64,000 nucleotides of DNA, from assembly GCF_900129385.1 (NCBI RefSeq), contig NZ_FQVO01000002.1, forward strand, positions 310,001 through 374,000. Direction: 5' to 3'. Made by a program: the position numbers and the translations under genes. Source of the DNA: Chryseobacterium takakiae. Lineage in GTDB: Bacteria; Bacteroidota; Bacteroidia; Flavobacteriales; Weeksellaceae. The notes beneath the pieces were generated by a model. That model did no database searches. It worked only from the letters and a program-made list of their open reading frames with translations, and had not been told where the DNA came from. Every line of letters begins with the position of its first letter. Within the stretch, counting starts at the first letter, position 1. Below are positions 53,776 to 62,793 of this stretch, piece after piece.

Positions 53776-54609
53776 ATGAAAAAAATCTTTACAGTTTTGG
53801 GTATAATTGCTGTATCTGCTTTTGCAAATGCACAAATTGTAATTAATGAAATTTATGGAGCTGGTGGTGGAAGCAATTCTGCTATTTTATACAAGTATGA
53901 TTTTGTAGAATTAAAAAACATTGGTTCAACTTCTATAACTTTAACGGGTGCATATTTGCAGTATGCTTCCGCAGCCGGTACTTTTAACGGTGGAAACAGT
54001 AATCATGCATTGCCTACCATAACATTAGCTCCGGGCCAAACGTATCTTCTTCAGGAAGGAAGTGCCGGTACTGCGGGAACTGATCTACCGTCACCAGATG
54101 CGGTAGGAACTATTAATTTATCAGGAACAGCAGGAAAGCTTGCTCTAACGACTGATAGCACGGCACCTACATCCGCAACAAGTTCTAATGTAATTGATTT
54201 TTTAGGTTACGGTTCTACTGCTAGTTATTATGAAGGATCTGCTGCTGCGCCAGCACCGTCTAATACAACTTCTATTGCAAGAACTTCAGGGGATACCAAT
54301 AATAATGGTGCTGATTTTACTGCGGGTACGCCTACTCCTCAAAATTCAAACTCAGGTAGTTTAGCTGTTGCTGATTTATCTAGAACCAAAGGAAACTTCA
54401 TTAAAAATACTTTTGTGAAAAATGAAGAAATTACATTTGGTGCTCAGGCAAATGATGTAAAGGTTTATAATATGTATGGGCAGGTTGTTAAAACAGCATC
54501 TGTAAAGGCAAACGAGTCTTTAAGCGTTGCTGAACTACAAAAAGGAAATTATATTGTAACAGGTACGGTAAATAATAAGCCAGTTTCTCAAAAGATTTTA
54601 AAAGACTAA
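53776..54609 (+). CDS. T9SS-secreted lamin-tail domain protein (paralogue 1)
   Basis: The 277-aa product has a signal peptide (MKKIFTVLGIIAVSAFANAQ) and then a lamin-tail (LTD) domain (about 21-185, with IVINEIYGAGG, DFVELKNIGSTSITL and GQTYLLQEG), followed by a C-terminal type A-like sorting region (about 200-277, VYNMYGQVVKTASV to KPVSQKILKD). LTD domains occur on secreted nucleases and surface proteins and bind nucleic acid or protein in some cases. It forms a tandem pair with the next gene. Confidence 0.88.
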   Translation: MKKIFTVLGIIAVSAFANAQIVINEIYGAGGGSNSAILYKYDFVELKNIGSTSITLTGAYLQYASAAGTFNGGNSNHALPTITLAPGQTYLLQEGSAGTAGTDLPSPDAVGTINLSGTAGKLALTTDSTAPTSATSSNVIDFLGYGSTASYYEGSAAAPAPSNTTSIARTSGDTNNNGADFTAGTPTPQNSNSGSLAVADLSRTKGNFIKNTFVKNEEITFGAQANDVKVYNMYGQVVKTASVKANESLSVAELQKGNYIVTGTVNNKPVSQKILKD

Positions 54610-54629
54610 TAAAATCTTTTACAATATAC

Positions 54630-54660
54630 AAAGACTACTTTCTGAAGTAGTCTTTTTTTT
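54630..54660 (+). terminator. terminator between the two lamin-tail genes
   Basis: AAGACTACTT (54631-54640) pairs with AAGTAGTCTT (54645-54654) and runs into eight Ts, so each paralogue is likely its own unit. Confidence 0.9.
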
Positions 54661-54767
54661 GTTAAATAAATACCATATTTATACTTTTTTCACAAAAAAT
54701 GTGGTATATGAGTGATTATTTGGCATTTATTTTGTTGGTGTTTTGCTGAACCATAAATCACTTGATT

Positions 54768-55625
54768 ATGAAAAAAGCATTTACTTTTATCGGGCTTGTC
54801 TCGATGACAGCGTTTTCGTACGCACAGATTGTAATTAATGAAATTTATACAGGCGGTGGGATTTTAGGTGCCACTTTAACAAATGATTTCATAGAGTTGA
54901 AAAACATTGGCAATTCAACAGCAACCTTAACGGGTGCAACCATTCAGTACGGTTCCGCTACAGGAGCATTTACACAGTATCACACATTACCAACCATCAC
55001 TTTACCTCCGGGACAAACTTATCTCATCCAGGAAGGCGGTGACGGCGGAGGATTGATCAATCTTGTTAACCCCAACCTTGTGGTTAATGTTGTATTGAAC
55101 TTCGATGGTTCCGGTCCGATTGTAGGTGCAGGACTAGGGATAGGGCTTACCTCCGGAAAAGTTGCGCTGGCAAGCAATGCAACGCAGGTTACGGGTCCTA
55201 CGGCTTCCAATGTTTTGGATTTTGTAGGATACGGAACAGCTAATCAGTATGAAGGAGCAGGAGCTGCACCGTCACCAACTATTCTGAATTCCATTACCAG
55301 AGTTTCAGGCGATACCAACAACAATAATGTGGATTTCACCATTGGATTGCCTACTCCGCAGGGAGGAACCTTAGCGGTGAGTGATATATCTGCTAATGCG
55401 GTGCGCCCTAATTTCATCAAGAATACTTTCGTGAAAAACAGCGAAATTGTTTTTGGAGCGGATGTCAAAGACGTAAAAGTATACAATATGATGGGGCAGG
55501 TTGTAAAAACAGCTTCCGTTAGAGAAAATGGTTCATTAAATGTTGATGAGCTGCAAAAAGGAAGTTATATTGTAACAGGTACTGTTAATAACGAACCGGT
55601 TTCACAGAAAATCCTGAAAGATTAA
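54768..55625 (+). CDS. T9SS-secreted lamin-tail domain protein (paralogue 2)
   Basis: The 285-aa product copies paralogue 1: signal peptide, LTD domain (IVINEIYTGGG, DFIELKNIGNSTATL, GQTYLIQEG), and a near-identical C-terminus (FIKNTFVKN, DVKVYNMMGQVVKTASV, QKGSYIVTGTVNN). The start at 54768 is used; a TTG at 54762 is less likely. The passenger differs most in its middle (about 75-150). The two genes probably arose by tandem duplication. Confidence 0.88.
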   Translation: MKKAFTFIGLVSMTAFSYAQIVINEIYTGGGILGATLTNDFIELKNIGNSTATLTGATIQYGSATGAFTQYHTLPTITLPPGQTYLIQEGGDGGGLINLVNPNLVVNVVLNFDGSGPIVGAGLGIGLTSGKVALASNATQVTGPTASNVLDFVGYGTANQYEGAGAAPSPTILNSITRVSGDTNNNNVDFTIGLPTPQGGTLAVSDISANAVRPNFIKNTFVKNSEIVFGADVKDVKVYNMMGQVVKTASVRENGSLNVDELQKGSYIVTGTVNNEPVSQKILKD

Positions 55626-55647
55626 TTTATAGAATCTAAAAAACATC

Positions 55648-55679
55648 AGTGCCTCGGATTAACTCTGAGGCATTTTTTA
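55648..55679 (+). terminator. terminator of lamin-tail paralogue 2
   Basis: TGCCTCGGA (55650-55658) pairs with TCTGAGGCA (55664-55672; one G-U) and is followed by a T run. Confidence 0.85.
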
Positions 55680-55692
55680 TTGTAAAGTTTAA

Positions 55693-58509
55693 TTAATACC
55701 AACCGCGTCTTGCTGCATTGATAATTGAACTCAGATTAAGAATCAACGTATATCGGATGCGCCTTCCGTAATCTTTAAATCCAGGTTCAAAACCAAGTGA
55801 TGACTGTATCGGAAAATAGATTTCAAGAAAATCCGGAATGACACGCACCTTTACACCGCTGTCCCAAATAAATTTGGTAGATTGATTTTTATTGTCGTAT
55901 ATACCCGCATCAGCATAAATATGGAAAATTTTCCAGACACTGGTGTCTACGTTTACAGAAGTAATCCACTTGTTGACGGTTCCCGGAATGAAAGATTTGA
56001 ACCCCCCATCAGCCAGAATATATTGTTGTGAAAGGATACCTCCGGTTGCGCTTTGCCCTAACAGATTATAGGAGAAAGAATAATCCGAAACTCTGGAAAT
56101 TCCGTAATTAAAAGTATTATTCCTCGTATTGTTTTTAATAAAATATCCTGCAAAAAGACGGACGCTTAGTTTTTGTCTAGGAGCAAATTCCCAACGGTAA
56201 AAACCTTCTGCAGTCACTTTGTGGAAATCTTCCATCCACTGGGTGTTTACCCCAAGGCTTTTCTCATGAATGCTCTGGCTGTCGTTGTATCCGTAACCCA
56301 CACTCCAAAGATTGTATTTGTCATAATCATTATTGGCAATCATCAATGGGCTGAGGTCTCTCTCAAAATAATTGTAAGAAATTCCCACACTTCTGCTTAC
56401 GGTACTTCTTGGATTTTTTCTGAAATTAAAATTGGAATAAACAGAACCTTTGCTGTAAGCCAGATCATAATCATAATGAAAATATGATCCTGAAACTCCG
56501 AAGGTAATGCTTCTAAAGATGCTTTCTGCCGGGAGAAAAGAGTAGTTAACAGCTCCGGATCCGGTAAGTTTACCTGTTCCTGTACTGTATGTCGGTGTAA
56601 AAGAATATAAGAATTTTTGGTCAAAAAAAGACTGATTCTTAAAGTTGAACCCAATCAGGAATTTATCATATGTATTGCTGAAACGAACCCTCGGACTGAT
56701 ATAGATTTCATTGAATTCCGGATTTGGAATATCTTTAATCAGCTTCAGTTTGATTTTTCTCATATTGGAAAAAAATCCTTTAGCATAGAGAAAATTGTCC
56801 CTGTAATTGGCTTCCGGGAAAATGTAATCATCATTCAGGGTGATTTTGTTGATATTTTCGGCAGGAATTGAAAACGTTTTTGTTTTTTCGTTTTCTTCCG
56901 TTTCTACCCAGTATTGTTTTGTATCTCCTTCTTTAGATTCTGTCTGTAGTTTTACGGGAATATTGGCTGGTGTATTTTTATTAATTTTTATATGGAGAGA
57001 ATCCCCCTCTTTCCGAAACCTTTTAAGTTTAAAATTTACCCTGTTTTTGTGTTGTAAAAAGCCAGCCAGATAAGTTGTTCTCTTATCCTGCTCGGCTAAT
57101 TCTTTTATAAAATCATCGGGATTAACCTGCTTGTCTGTATTTTTTGCAATGAATTTCTGAACCAGGCTGTCAAAATTCTCATAACCCATTTTATCCGCCG
57201 AATAATTGAATAAGGTTCCGGTTTCAAAACTGCTGATGGCCATATCATTAAAGTTGCTAAGAACTGTATACTTTTCATCAATTTTCTGATCAAGGTTCTG
57301 GGACATGATGTATTGGTAAGTAAGCCCGTAGCGCTCAATCAGCTTTACATCCGAAGCGTAAAACAGCTTTAGCGGTTTGATCCCGAAAATTTTGGTTTCC
57401 GGTAAGCTGCCAAGGAGTTTTGTATCACCATAAAATTTCTTCAAATATTGAATTTCAAGATAAGATTTCAGTCCGTTTTTAAACCAGTGATCATTCTGTT
57501 TATCGGTTATAATGCTTTCATCCAATACTTTTTTAGCCACAATCCCGAAATAATCAAGATCGGTTTTTTGTGCGTCATTAAAAAGCTGAAATCTGAACTT
57601 CCAGAATGTAATATCATTATTTCCGAAAAAATCTTCTTTAGCTCTGAATTTATCTGATATAAAAATTCTCTGAGGAATAGTTCCTATCCTGTCTTTGATA
57701 AATTTCAGGTGAAGCGGCAGATAAAATTCCAGGTTTTGTTTTTCTTCCGGTGTTAAATTATATCCGAACTTTATTTCAGTTTTAATATCATCATTGTTTA
57801 TGATGATTGATGGATATTCATTTTGTGAAATGAGAAATTCGGGATCAGAGTCAAGATATCCCCTGAAAGAATTCATCTGAAACTGCTGAAGATTACTTTC
57901 GATAAAATAATTAACAGGCAGATCAAAATTAATACTCCAGTACGTATTGAAGCTTACGGATTCTTCGATGTCATGATAATCTCTTTTGGAAACATTGTCC
58001 GGATCAAAACGATCCGGAACAATAAAGAAATATTTTAATGCTACATTTTTATCTGAAGTTCCGTATCCCGTAAACTTTTTGTCGGGAAGCTGAATTTCAT
58101 ATTGCAGTTTTAATTTTACCTGTTCTCCGGGCTGCAGTACTTTTTTCAAGGGTAAAAAAATATTTTCCTCCGAAATAGCAGTGATTGGAATTTCCTGTTC
58201 GGATTCCTGAATTTTTAAATTGAGTAATTTCCCGAGCTCTTTTTTTTCTGCAAAGTGAAGATCGGTATTGCGGTCTTCCAGCTTTCGGTAAACCAATGAT
58301 GTTCCTCTTTTATTATATGAAGATACCCAGTTTAAAAGTTTTACTGTACTCAGAGCAGCTTTAGAATTGTTATAATAAACCAGCTCCTCATTTACTTGCA
58401 GCAGTTTTTTGTCTGATGACAGTTTTGCTTCTATATAAATACTGTCTTTCTGTGCAGATACTTCTACAACACCCAGAAACAAAAAAAGGCCAATGCAAAT
58501 ATTTCTCAA
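55693..58509 (-). CDS. M1-peptidase-like outer-membrane protein with degenerate active site and C-terminal barrel
   Basis: The 938-aa product has a signal peptide (about 1-19) and an N-terminal part like the M1 aminopeptidase family (about 20-520: N-terminal beta domain, then the thermolysin-like region). Where M1 enzymes have HExxH and a downstream WxNEG zinc ligand, this protein reads VAKKVLDESI (about 324-333) and WFKNGLKSYLE (342-352), so the zinc ligands are missing. The C-terminal half (about 600-938) is rich in aromatic strands (FLIGFNFKNQSFFDQKFLYS, ITFGVSGSYFHYDYD) and looks like a 16-strand-type outer-membrane barrel. It is probably a non-catalytic surface or secretion factor. Confidence 0.72.
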   Translation of the reverse strand: MRNICIGLFLFLGVVEVSAQKDSIYIEAKLSSDKKLLQVNEELVYYNNSKAALSTVKLLNWVSSYNKRGTSLVYRKLEDRNTDLHFAEKKELGKLLNLKIQESEQEIPITAISEENIFLPLKKVLQPGEQVKLKLQYEIQLPDKKFTGYGTSDKNVALKYFFIVPDRFDPDNVSKRDYHDIEESVSFNTYWSINFDLPVNYFIESNLQQFQMNSFRGYLDSDPEFLISQNEYPSIIINNDDIKTEIKFGYNLTPEEKQNLEFYLPLHLKFIKDRIGTIPQRIFISDKFRAKEDFFGNNDITFWKFRFQLFNDAQKTDLDYFGIVAKKVLDESIITDKQNDHWFKNGLKSYLEIQYLKKFYGDTKLLGSLPETKIFGIKPLKLFYASDVKLIERYGLTYQYIMSQNLDQKIDEKYTVLSNFNDMAISSFETGTLFNYSADKMGYENFDSLVQKFIAKNTDKQVNPDDFIKELAEQDKRTTYLAGFLQHKNRVNFKLKRFRKEGDSLHIKINKNTPANIPVKLQTESKEGDTKQYWVETEENEKTKTFSIPAENINKITLNDDYIFPEANYRDNFLYAKGFFSNMRKIKLKLIKDIPNPEFNEIYISPRVRFSNTYDKFLIGFNFKNQSFFDQKFLYSFTPTYSTGTGKLTGSGAVNYSFLPAESIFRSITFGVSGSYFHYDYDLAYSKGSVYSNFNFRKNPRSTVSRSVGISYNYFERDLSPLMIANNDYDKYNLWSVGYGYNDSQSIHEKSLGVNTQWMEDFHKVTAEGFYRWEFAPRQKLSVRLFAGYFIKNNTRNNTFNYGISRVSDYSFSYNLLGQSATGGILSQQYILADGGFKSFIPGTVNKWITSVNVDTSVWKIFHIYADAGIYDNKNQSTKFIWDSGVKVRVIPDFLEIYFPIQSSLGFEPGFKDYGRRIRYTLILNLSSIINAARRGWY

Positions 58510-58567
58510 TTAACTGTGATATGGTTCAAATATAACTTATTTTACAGAAAGTCCTCTAATATTTAAA

Positions 58568-59947
58568 TTAACTTTGAGTTAGTTTTTTTTCAAGAGAATT
58601 CAAGTAGGCTTTCCATCCTTCATTTTTATACATTACGGCAGCTTCTGCCGGATTTTCAGCCTTGTAAATACCTCTTCCTACAATGATAAAATCGGTGTGG
58701 AGTGTTTTGAATACATGTTCAGGTGTATTGTACTGCTGCCCTTTACCGTCGCCGGAATCTGCCAGATTTACACCCGGCGTGAATAGCAGCATTTCTTCCG
58801 GAAGCGGGTTTTGGGAAACACCACCGATTACATTAGGATGGGAAGCCGCGATCTTTAGTGCTTCTTCACGATAAGCACTTGTGGTTAAGGTACCTTTTGA
58901 AGACATTCCGATGATGGCAACAACACCTACATTTTTAAAACAGTCTAAAGATTCAAACCCTCCGATAACCTGAGAGGTTACAAAATCTGCCCAGTCTGTA
59001 ATTTTAAATACGCCGCTTGTGAACTGTAATTCCTGGGTATTACCAATGTCTGCAAATTTTCTGTCTTCCATAAGCAGGAAATTATGTTCTGCAGCCAATG
59101 CTTTCAGAGGAGTAATTGTTTTTTCATACTCAAAATCAGATATAATGTCGATATGCGTTTTTAAAGCAATCACATGAGGACCTACTTTTTGTGCAAGGTC
59201 CAATAATTCCTGAGTAGTGGTAACATCGGCAGAAGCGATAAGATTGGATTGTTTTGTCAATGCTGTTTCCAACAGTTTTTTAGAAACGGAATGCTGTGCC
59301 GTGCTGAGCTTTTGTTCATAAGAAGCTCTTGTGACTTCTTCAAACTGAATGTGATTTCCCTGCAGGAAATCCTGAATTCTTTTCACTTCATCATCTGATA
59401 ATTCTCCATTTTCCCAGAGAATAGAACATACTTCTGAAATATTAAAAAGGGTGTGAACTCTGTATCCTCTGCTTTCAAGAAGCTCTTTTCCACCTTGTTC
59501 CCTGTCCAGAACGACTACAATATCGGCAACTTTGATATCTTCCTGCTCAACTTCAGCGATGGTTTCAATTAAAGATTTTCCTGAAGTAATTACATCTTCC
59601 ACCAAAAGGCAGTTTTGTCCTTTCTGGTAAATCCCTTCGATCAGCTTTTTGGTACCGTAGTTTTTGGCTTCTTTTCTTTTTATAATTAATGGAATATAAC
59701 TTTCCAGAGACATTGCTGTAGCCATAGGAAGGGCAGCATAAGGAACTCCGCAGATCAGATCAAAATTATCCAAAGGAAGCATGTCCAGTAAATAATTGGC
59801 CAGGTTTTTTAGGATTTTCGGATCTGAAGCCAATGGTCTTAAGTCTACATAAAAAGGACTTTCAATACCACTTTTTAATGTAAATCTTCCGAATTTGATG
59901 ATGCCAAGCTTATAACACTCTAAAAAGAATTCTTTTTTACTTTCCAT
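58568..59947 (-). CDS. bifunctional orotate phosphoribosyltransferase / orotidine-5'-phosphate decarboxylase (UMP synthase)
   Basis: The 459-aa fusion joins OPRT (about 1-200, PRPP loop VEDVITSGKS at 116-125) and OMP decarboxylase (about 215-459, ALKTHIDI at 261-268 and the catalytic DRKFADIG at 295-302). It carries out the last two steps of UMP synthesis in the same order as eukaryotic UMPS. In most bacteria these are separate pyrE and pyrF. Single gene, with start and length normal for the fused form. Confidence 0.93.
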   Translation of the reverse strand: MESKKEFFLECYKLGIIKFGRFTLKSGIESPFYVDLRPLASDPKILKNLANYLLDMLPLDNFDLICGVPYAALPMATAMSLESYIPLIIKRKEAKNYGTKKLIEGIYQKGQNCLLVEDVITSGKSLIETIAEVEQEDIKVADIVVVLDREQGGKELLESRGYRVHTLFNISEVCSILWENGELSDDEVKRIQDFLQGNHIQFEEVTRASYEQKLSTAQHSVSKKLLETALTKQSNLIASADVTTTQELLDLAQKVGPHVIALKTHIDIISDFEYEKTITPLKALAAEHNFLLMEDRKFADIGNTQELQFTSGVFKITDWADFVTSQVIGGFESLDCFKNVGVVAIIGMSSKGTLTTSAYREEALKIAASHPNVIGGVSQNPLPEEMLLFTPGVNLADSGDGKGQQYNTPEHVFKTLHTDFIIVGRGIYKAENPAEAAVMYKNEGWKAYLNSLEKKLTQS

Positions 59948-60072
59948 TATTTTTTATTAGATGTTGCAAATTTAAGGAAATGATGTTGAAAGTCAATTGT
60001 GAATTTTACTTCGTAAATGAATTGTGAGTTTTTATCATTAATTATAATAAAGTAGAGAGATTTTATTCACAA

Positions 60073-60096
60073 AAAAACACCCGAAAGGATGTTTTT
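60073..60096 (-). terminator. terminator of the DUF1232 gene
   Basis: AAAAACACCC-GAAA-GGATGTTTTT forms a stem with one mismatch and an adjoining A/T run just after the DUF1232 stop. Confidence 0.7.
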
Positions 60097-60442
60097 ATTT
60101 TACGATTTCAGCATTGATTACTTTTGTATTGTCTTTACTGTATTGTCTTTCGGCTTCCCAAAGAAGGAATTTATCTACTTCTTTAATCAGTTTCGGGATA
60201 GTAAGCGATAAAACGGCCAGATCATCCAGCACTCCGATTACAGGGACGGCAACTTCCGGAAGCAGATCAATTGGTGAGATGATGTACAATACCCCTAGAA
60301 GCGGAAGAATAATATCAATGGATCTCATTGGATATTCTCCTTTTCTCCACATCCTTACCATTCTGAAAATGTCGGGAATTTTTTTCACAAAACCTTTGTG
60401 ATTGATGGCTTCTTTTGCCAGACTTAATTTTGAATATTTCAT
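60095..60442 (-). CDS. DUF1232 (YkvA-like) membrane protein
   Basis: The 115-aa protein has an N-terminal basic helical part and a hydrophobic segment (DIILPLLGVLYIISPIDLLP) followed by the family LDDLAVLSLTIPKLIKEV. The SPIDLLPE motif is characteristic of DUF1232. Function is unknown. The ATG at 60442 is used because an in-frame extension to 60478 lies in the leader. Confidence 0.85.
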   Translation of the reverse strand: MKYSKLSLAKEAINHKGFVKKIPDIFRMVRMWRKGEYPMRSIDIILPLLGVLYIISPIDLLPEVAVPVIGVLDDLAVLSLTIPKLIKEVDKFLLWEAERQYSKDNTKVINAEIVK

Positions 60443-60524
60443 TTTGTGTTTAATTTTAATAATTCTACAACGGTACATAATTCACAAATTCTGTACCAAT
60501 GAAGTCTTATGGAACGTTAAAAAA

Positions 60525-61064
60525 TTATTTGATAATATTATCAATAAACTGGTGTACAGATTCTGTATTCCAGTCTCTTGAAGCATCTTCTTTAATAATG
60601 ATTCTTCCGTCTTTATCAAGAAGGTAAGTTGTTGGGAACACTTTCGGAAGTATTTTTTCTGAAATGGGGCTTTGTGCAATGTAAACGGGAACAGTATAAT
60701 TATTTTCTTTCAAAAACTTTCTTACGGCATCTTCCTGATCATTCATTGCGATAAGCACGAAGTCTACATGTTCTTTTCGGGTGTCATAAAGTTTCTGTAT
60801 CGAAGGCCATTCTTTTCTGCACGGCGGACACCATGTTCCCCAGAAATTCAGAAACACCGCTTTGTTTTTAAAAGTTTTGAGATTGGTGCTCGGAACATTG
60901 ATTCCCTGCAAATCAATGTCGTAATCTTCTTCTGTGACATGTACTGCATTTTCAATGGTGGCAATAGGAAAAAAAGTATCCTGCAGTTTTTCCTTCACGC
61001 CCGGAACAAAAGCGATTACCGCAATGATAGCGATTAAAACAAAGTAAATTATATTTTTTTTCAT
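60525..61064 (-). CDS. TlpA-like thioredoxin-fold thiol-disulfide oxidoreductase
   Basis: The 179-aa protein has an N-terminal membrane anchor (IIYFVLIAIIAVIAFVPG, about 4-21) and a periplasmic thioredoxin domain with redox-active WCPPC (in NFWGTWCPPCRKEWP) and the cis-Pro FPTTYLLD. It belongs to the TlpA/ResA group that reduces disulfides in the periplasm, for example for cytochrome c maturation. The next gene upstream (a thioredoxin-like protein) ends 42 bases before it. Confidence 0.93.
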   Translation of the reverse strand: MKKNIIYFVLIAIIAVIAFVPGVKEKLQDTFFPIATIENAVHVTEEDYDIDLQGINVPSTNLKTFKNKAVFLNFWGTWCPPCRKEWPSIQKLYDTRKEHVDFVLIAMNDQEDAVRKFLKENNYTVPVYIAQSPISEKILPKVFPTTYLLDKDGRIIIKEDASRDWNTESVHQFIDNIIK

Positions 61065-61106
61065 TTCAAATCTTAAAAAAAATGAACGGGTAAATTAACG
61101 ATTAAA

Positions 61107-61670
61107 TTACAACAATTCCAAAATTTCCTGAACAGCATCCTTTCCTCTGTTTTTGGCGTAATAAATCTGAAGGTCATTATAAAAAAGATCTTTAGGATAA
61201 GCCACAGGATCAGCTTTATATTTCATTAATAATTCTGTCCCGAATTTCGGACGCGGTCCCCATGAATTTTTAATCTGAAAATCTTTATCCATGATAATCA
61301 CTTTAGGGATTGATTCTGTTCCGTTTGTCAAAAACTGGCTGATTAAACTTTTGTCGCTGTCTCTCAGGAAAATACGCACTTCATTTCTGCCCTCAAAAAA
61401 TTTAACCAAAGCCGGCACCGTAGCGCTCGCATCACCACACCATACTTCGGAGATGATCAGTATTTTACCATCAAAATTTTTGGCTTCAAGCTCTTTCAGC
61501 TGATTTTCATCCGGAACATATTTCTTTAAGGTTCTGTCGATTCTTTGAAGTCCCAGTTCGTAATATTGTTTATAATCTGCTTCCTGCTGATTGGCAGGGT
61601 TTTCTAATCTTTGTCTTCCCGTTTTCACATACTCTTCAAAAGAGATGCTTTGGTCCCAGTAATTTTTCAT
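61107..61670 (-). CDS. thioredoxin family protein with a single active-site cysteine
   Basis: The 187-aa cytosolic protein has a thioredoxin fold from about residue 60. The active site reads EVWCGDASATVP, so the usual CxxC keeps only its first cysteine. The cis-Pro loop (ESIPKVIIMD) is present. Such proteins may act as reductase, glutathionylation partner or chaperone. It lies between aroC and the TlpA gene on the same strand, and its start is 11 bases after the aroC stop. Confidence 0.85.
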   Translation of the reverse strand: MKNYWDQSISFEEYVKTGRQRLENPANQQEADYKQYYELGLQRIDRTLKKYVPDENQLKELEAKNFDGKILIISEVWCGDASATVPALVKFFEGRNEVRIFLRDSDKSLISQFLTNGTESIPKVIIMDKDFQIKNSWGPRPKFGTELLMKYKADPVAYPKDLFYNDLQIYYAKNRGKDAVQEILELL

Positions 61671-61681
61671 TACTATTTATA

Positions 61682-62752
61682 TTAAAAATTGTTGATATTT
61701 CTTGTTTTATTAATCAGGAAGAGATCTGCCAGAACGAATGCTGCCAGGCTTTCCACCACCGGGACGGCCCTTGGAAGCACACAAGGATCATGACGCCCTT
61801 TTCCTTCTACAATTACCGGATTTCCGTTTTTATCTACACTTTCCTGCGGTCTCAAAATCGTTGCTACCGGCTTGAAGGCTACGCGGAAATAGATGTCCAT
61901 TCCGTTTGAAATTCCCCCTTGAATTCCCCCTGAAAGATTTGATCTGGTAGTAAAGTCTTCGTTAAAAAGATCATTATGATCTTTTCCTGTCATTTTAGCA
62001 CCACAGAAACCGCTTCCGTATTCAAATCCCTTGGCCGCATTAATGTTCATCATCGCTTTGGCCAGTTCGGCCTGGAGTTTTGAAAAAACCGGTTCGCCAA
62101 TTCCTACCGGAACATTTTTGATGACACAGGTAATGGTGCCACCAATGGTATTTCCTTCTTTTTTAATCTCTTTAATTCTTTCGATCATTTTTTCTGCCGT
62201 TTCCGGATCAGGACACCGTACTTCATTACTTTCCGTTTTTGAAAAGTCGAGGGCCTGGTAAGGTTTTTCACAGAAAATTTCACCTACGGAAGAAACGTAA
62301 GCATTGATTTCGATGTCGGATAACAACTGTTTTGCTAAAGCTCCGGCAACCACCCAGTTCATGGTCTCTCTTGCAGAAGATTTTCCGCCGCCGCGATAAT
62401 CCCTCAGTCCGTACTTTTGATCATATGTAAAATCGGCATGGCTCGGACGGTAAGATTGTGCAATATGATCGTAATCCTTTGATTTCTGATTTTCATTTTC
62501 GATGATAAAACCAATGGGAGTTCCTGTTGTTTTTCCATCAAAAATACCTGAAAGAAACTGCACCGTGTCACTTTCTTTCCTTTGAGTTACGATCGCAGAC
62601 TGTCCCGGTTTTCTGCGGCCCAGTTCATATTGTATTTGATCAACATCAACCTGAATTCCTGCCGGGAAATTGTTGATGATTCCGCCGTATGCGGAACCAT
62701 GGCTTTCTCCGAATGTTGTAAGGCTGAGAAGATTACCTAAAGTATTTAACAT
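61682..62752 (-). CDS. aroC: chorismate synthase
   Basis: The 356-aa enzyme makes chorismate from EPSP in the shikimate pathway, with reduced FMN as a cofactor. It has [12 protein letters not shown] near the start, the FMN/EPSP site [16 protein letters not shown], the long conserved [12 protein letters not shown] region, and [13 protein letters not shown]. Length and start are normal. It is the first recognised gene of a short run (aroC, thioredoxin-like, tlpA). Confidence 0.96.
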   Translation of the reverse strand: MLNTLGNLLSLTTFGESHGSAYGGIINNFPAGIQVDVDQIQYELGRRKPGQSAIVTQRKESDTVQFLSGIFDGKTTGTPIGFIIENENQKSKDYDHIAQSYRPSHADFTYDQKYGLRDYRGGGKSSARETMNWVVAGALAKQLLSDIEINAYVSSVGEIFCEKPYQALDFSKTESNEVRCPDPETAEKMIERIKEIKKEGNTIGGTITCVIKNVPVGIGEPVFSKLQAELAKAMMNINAAKGFEYGSGFCGAKMTGKDHNDLFNEDFTTRSNLSGGIQGGISNGMDIYFRVAFKPVATILRPQESVDKNGNPVIVEGKGRHDPCVLPRAVPVVESLAAFVLADLFLINKTRNINNF

Positions 62753-62793
62753 ACTACAAATTTACGGCTTTTTATCCAGATTTGAAATGAAGG

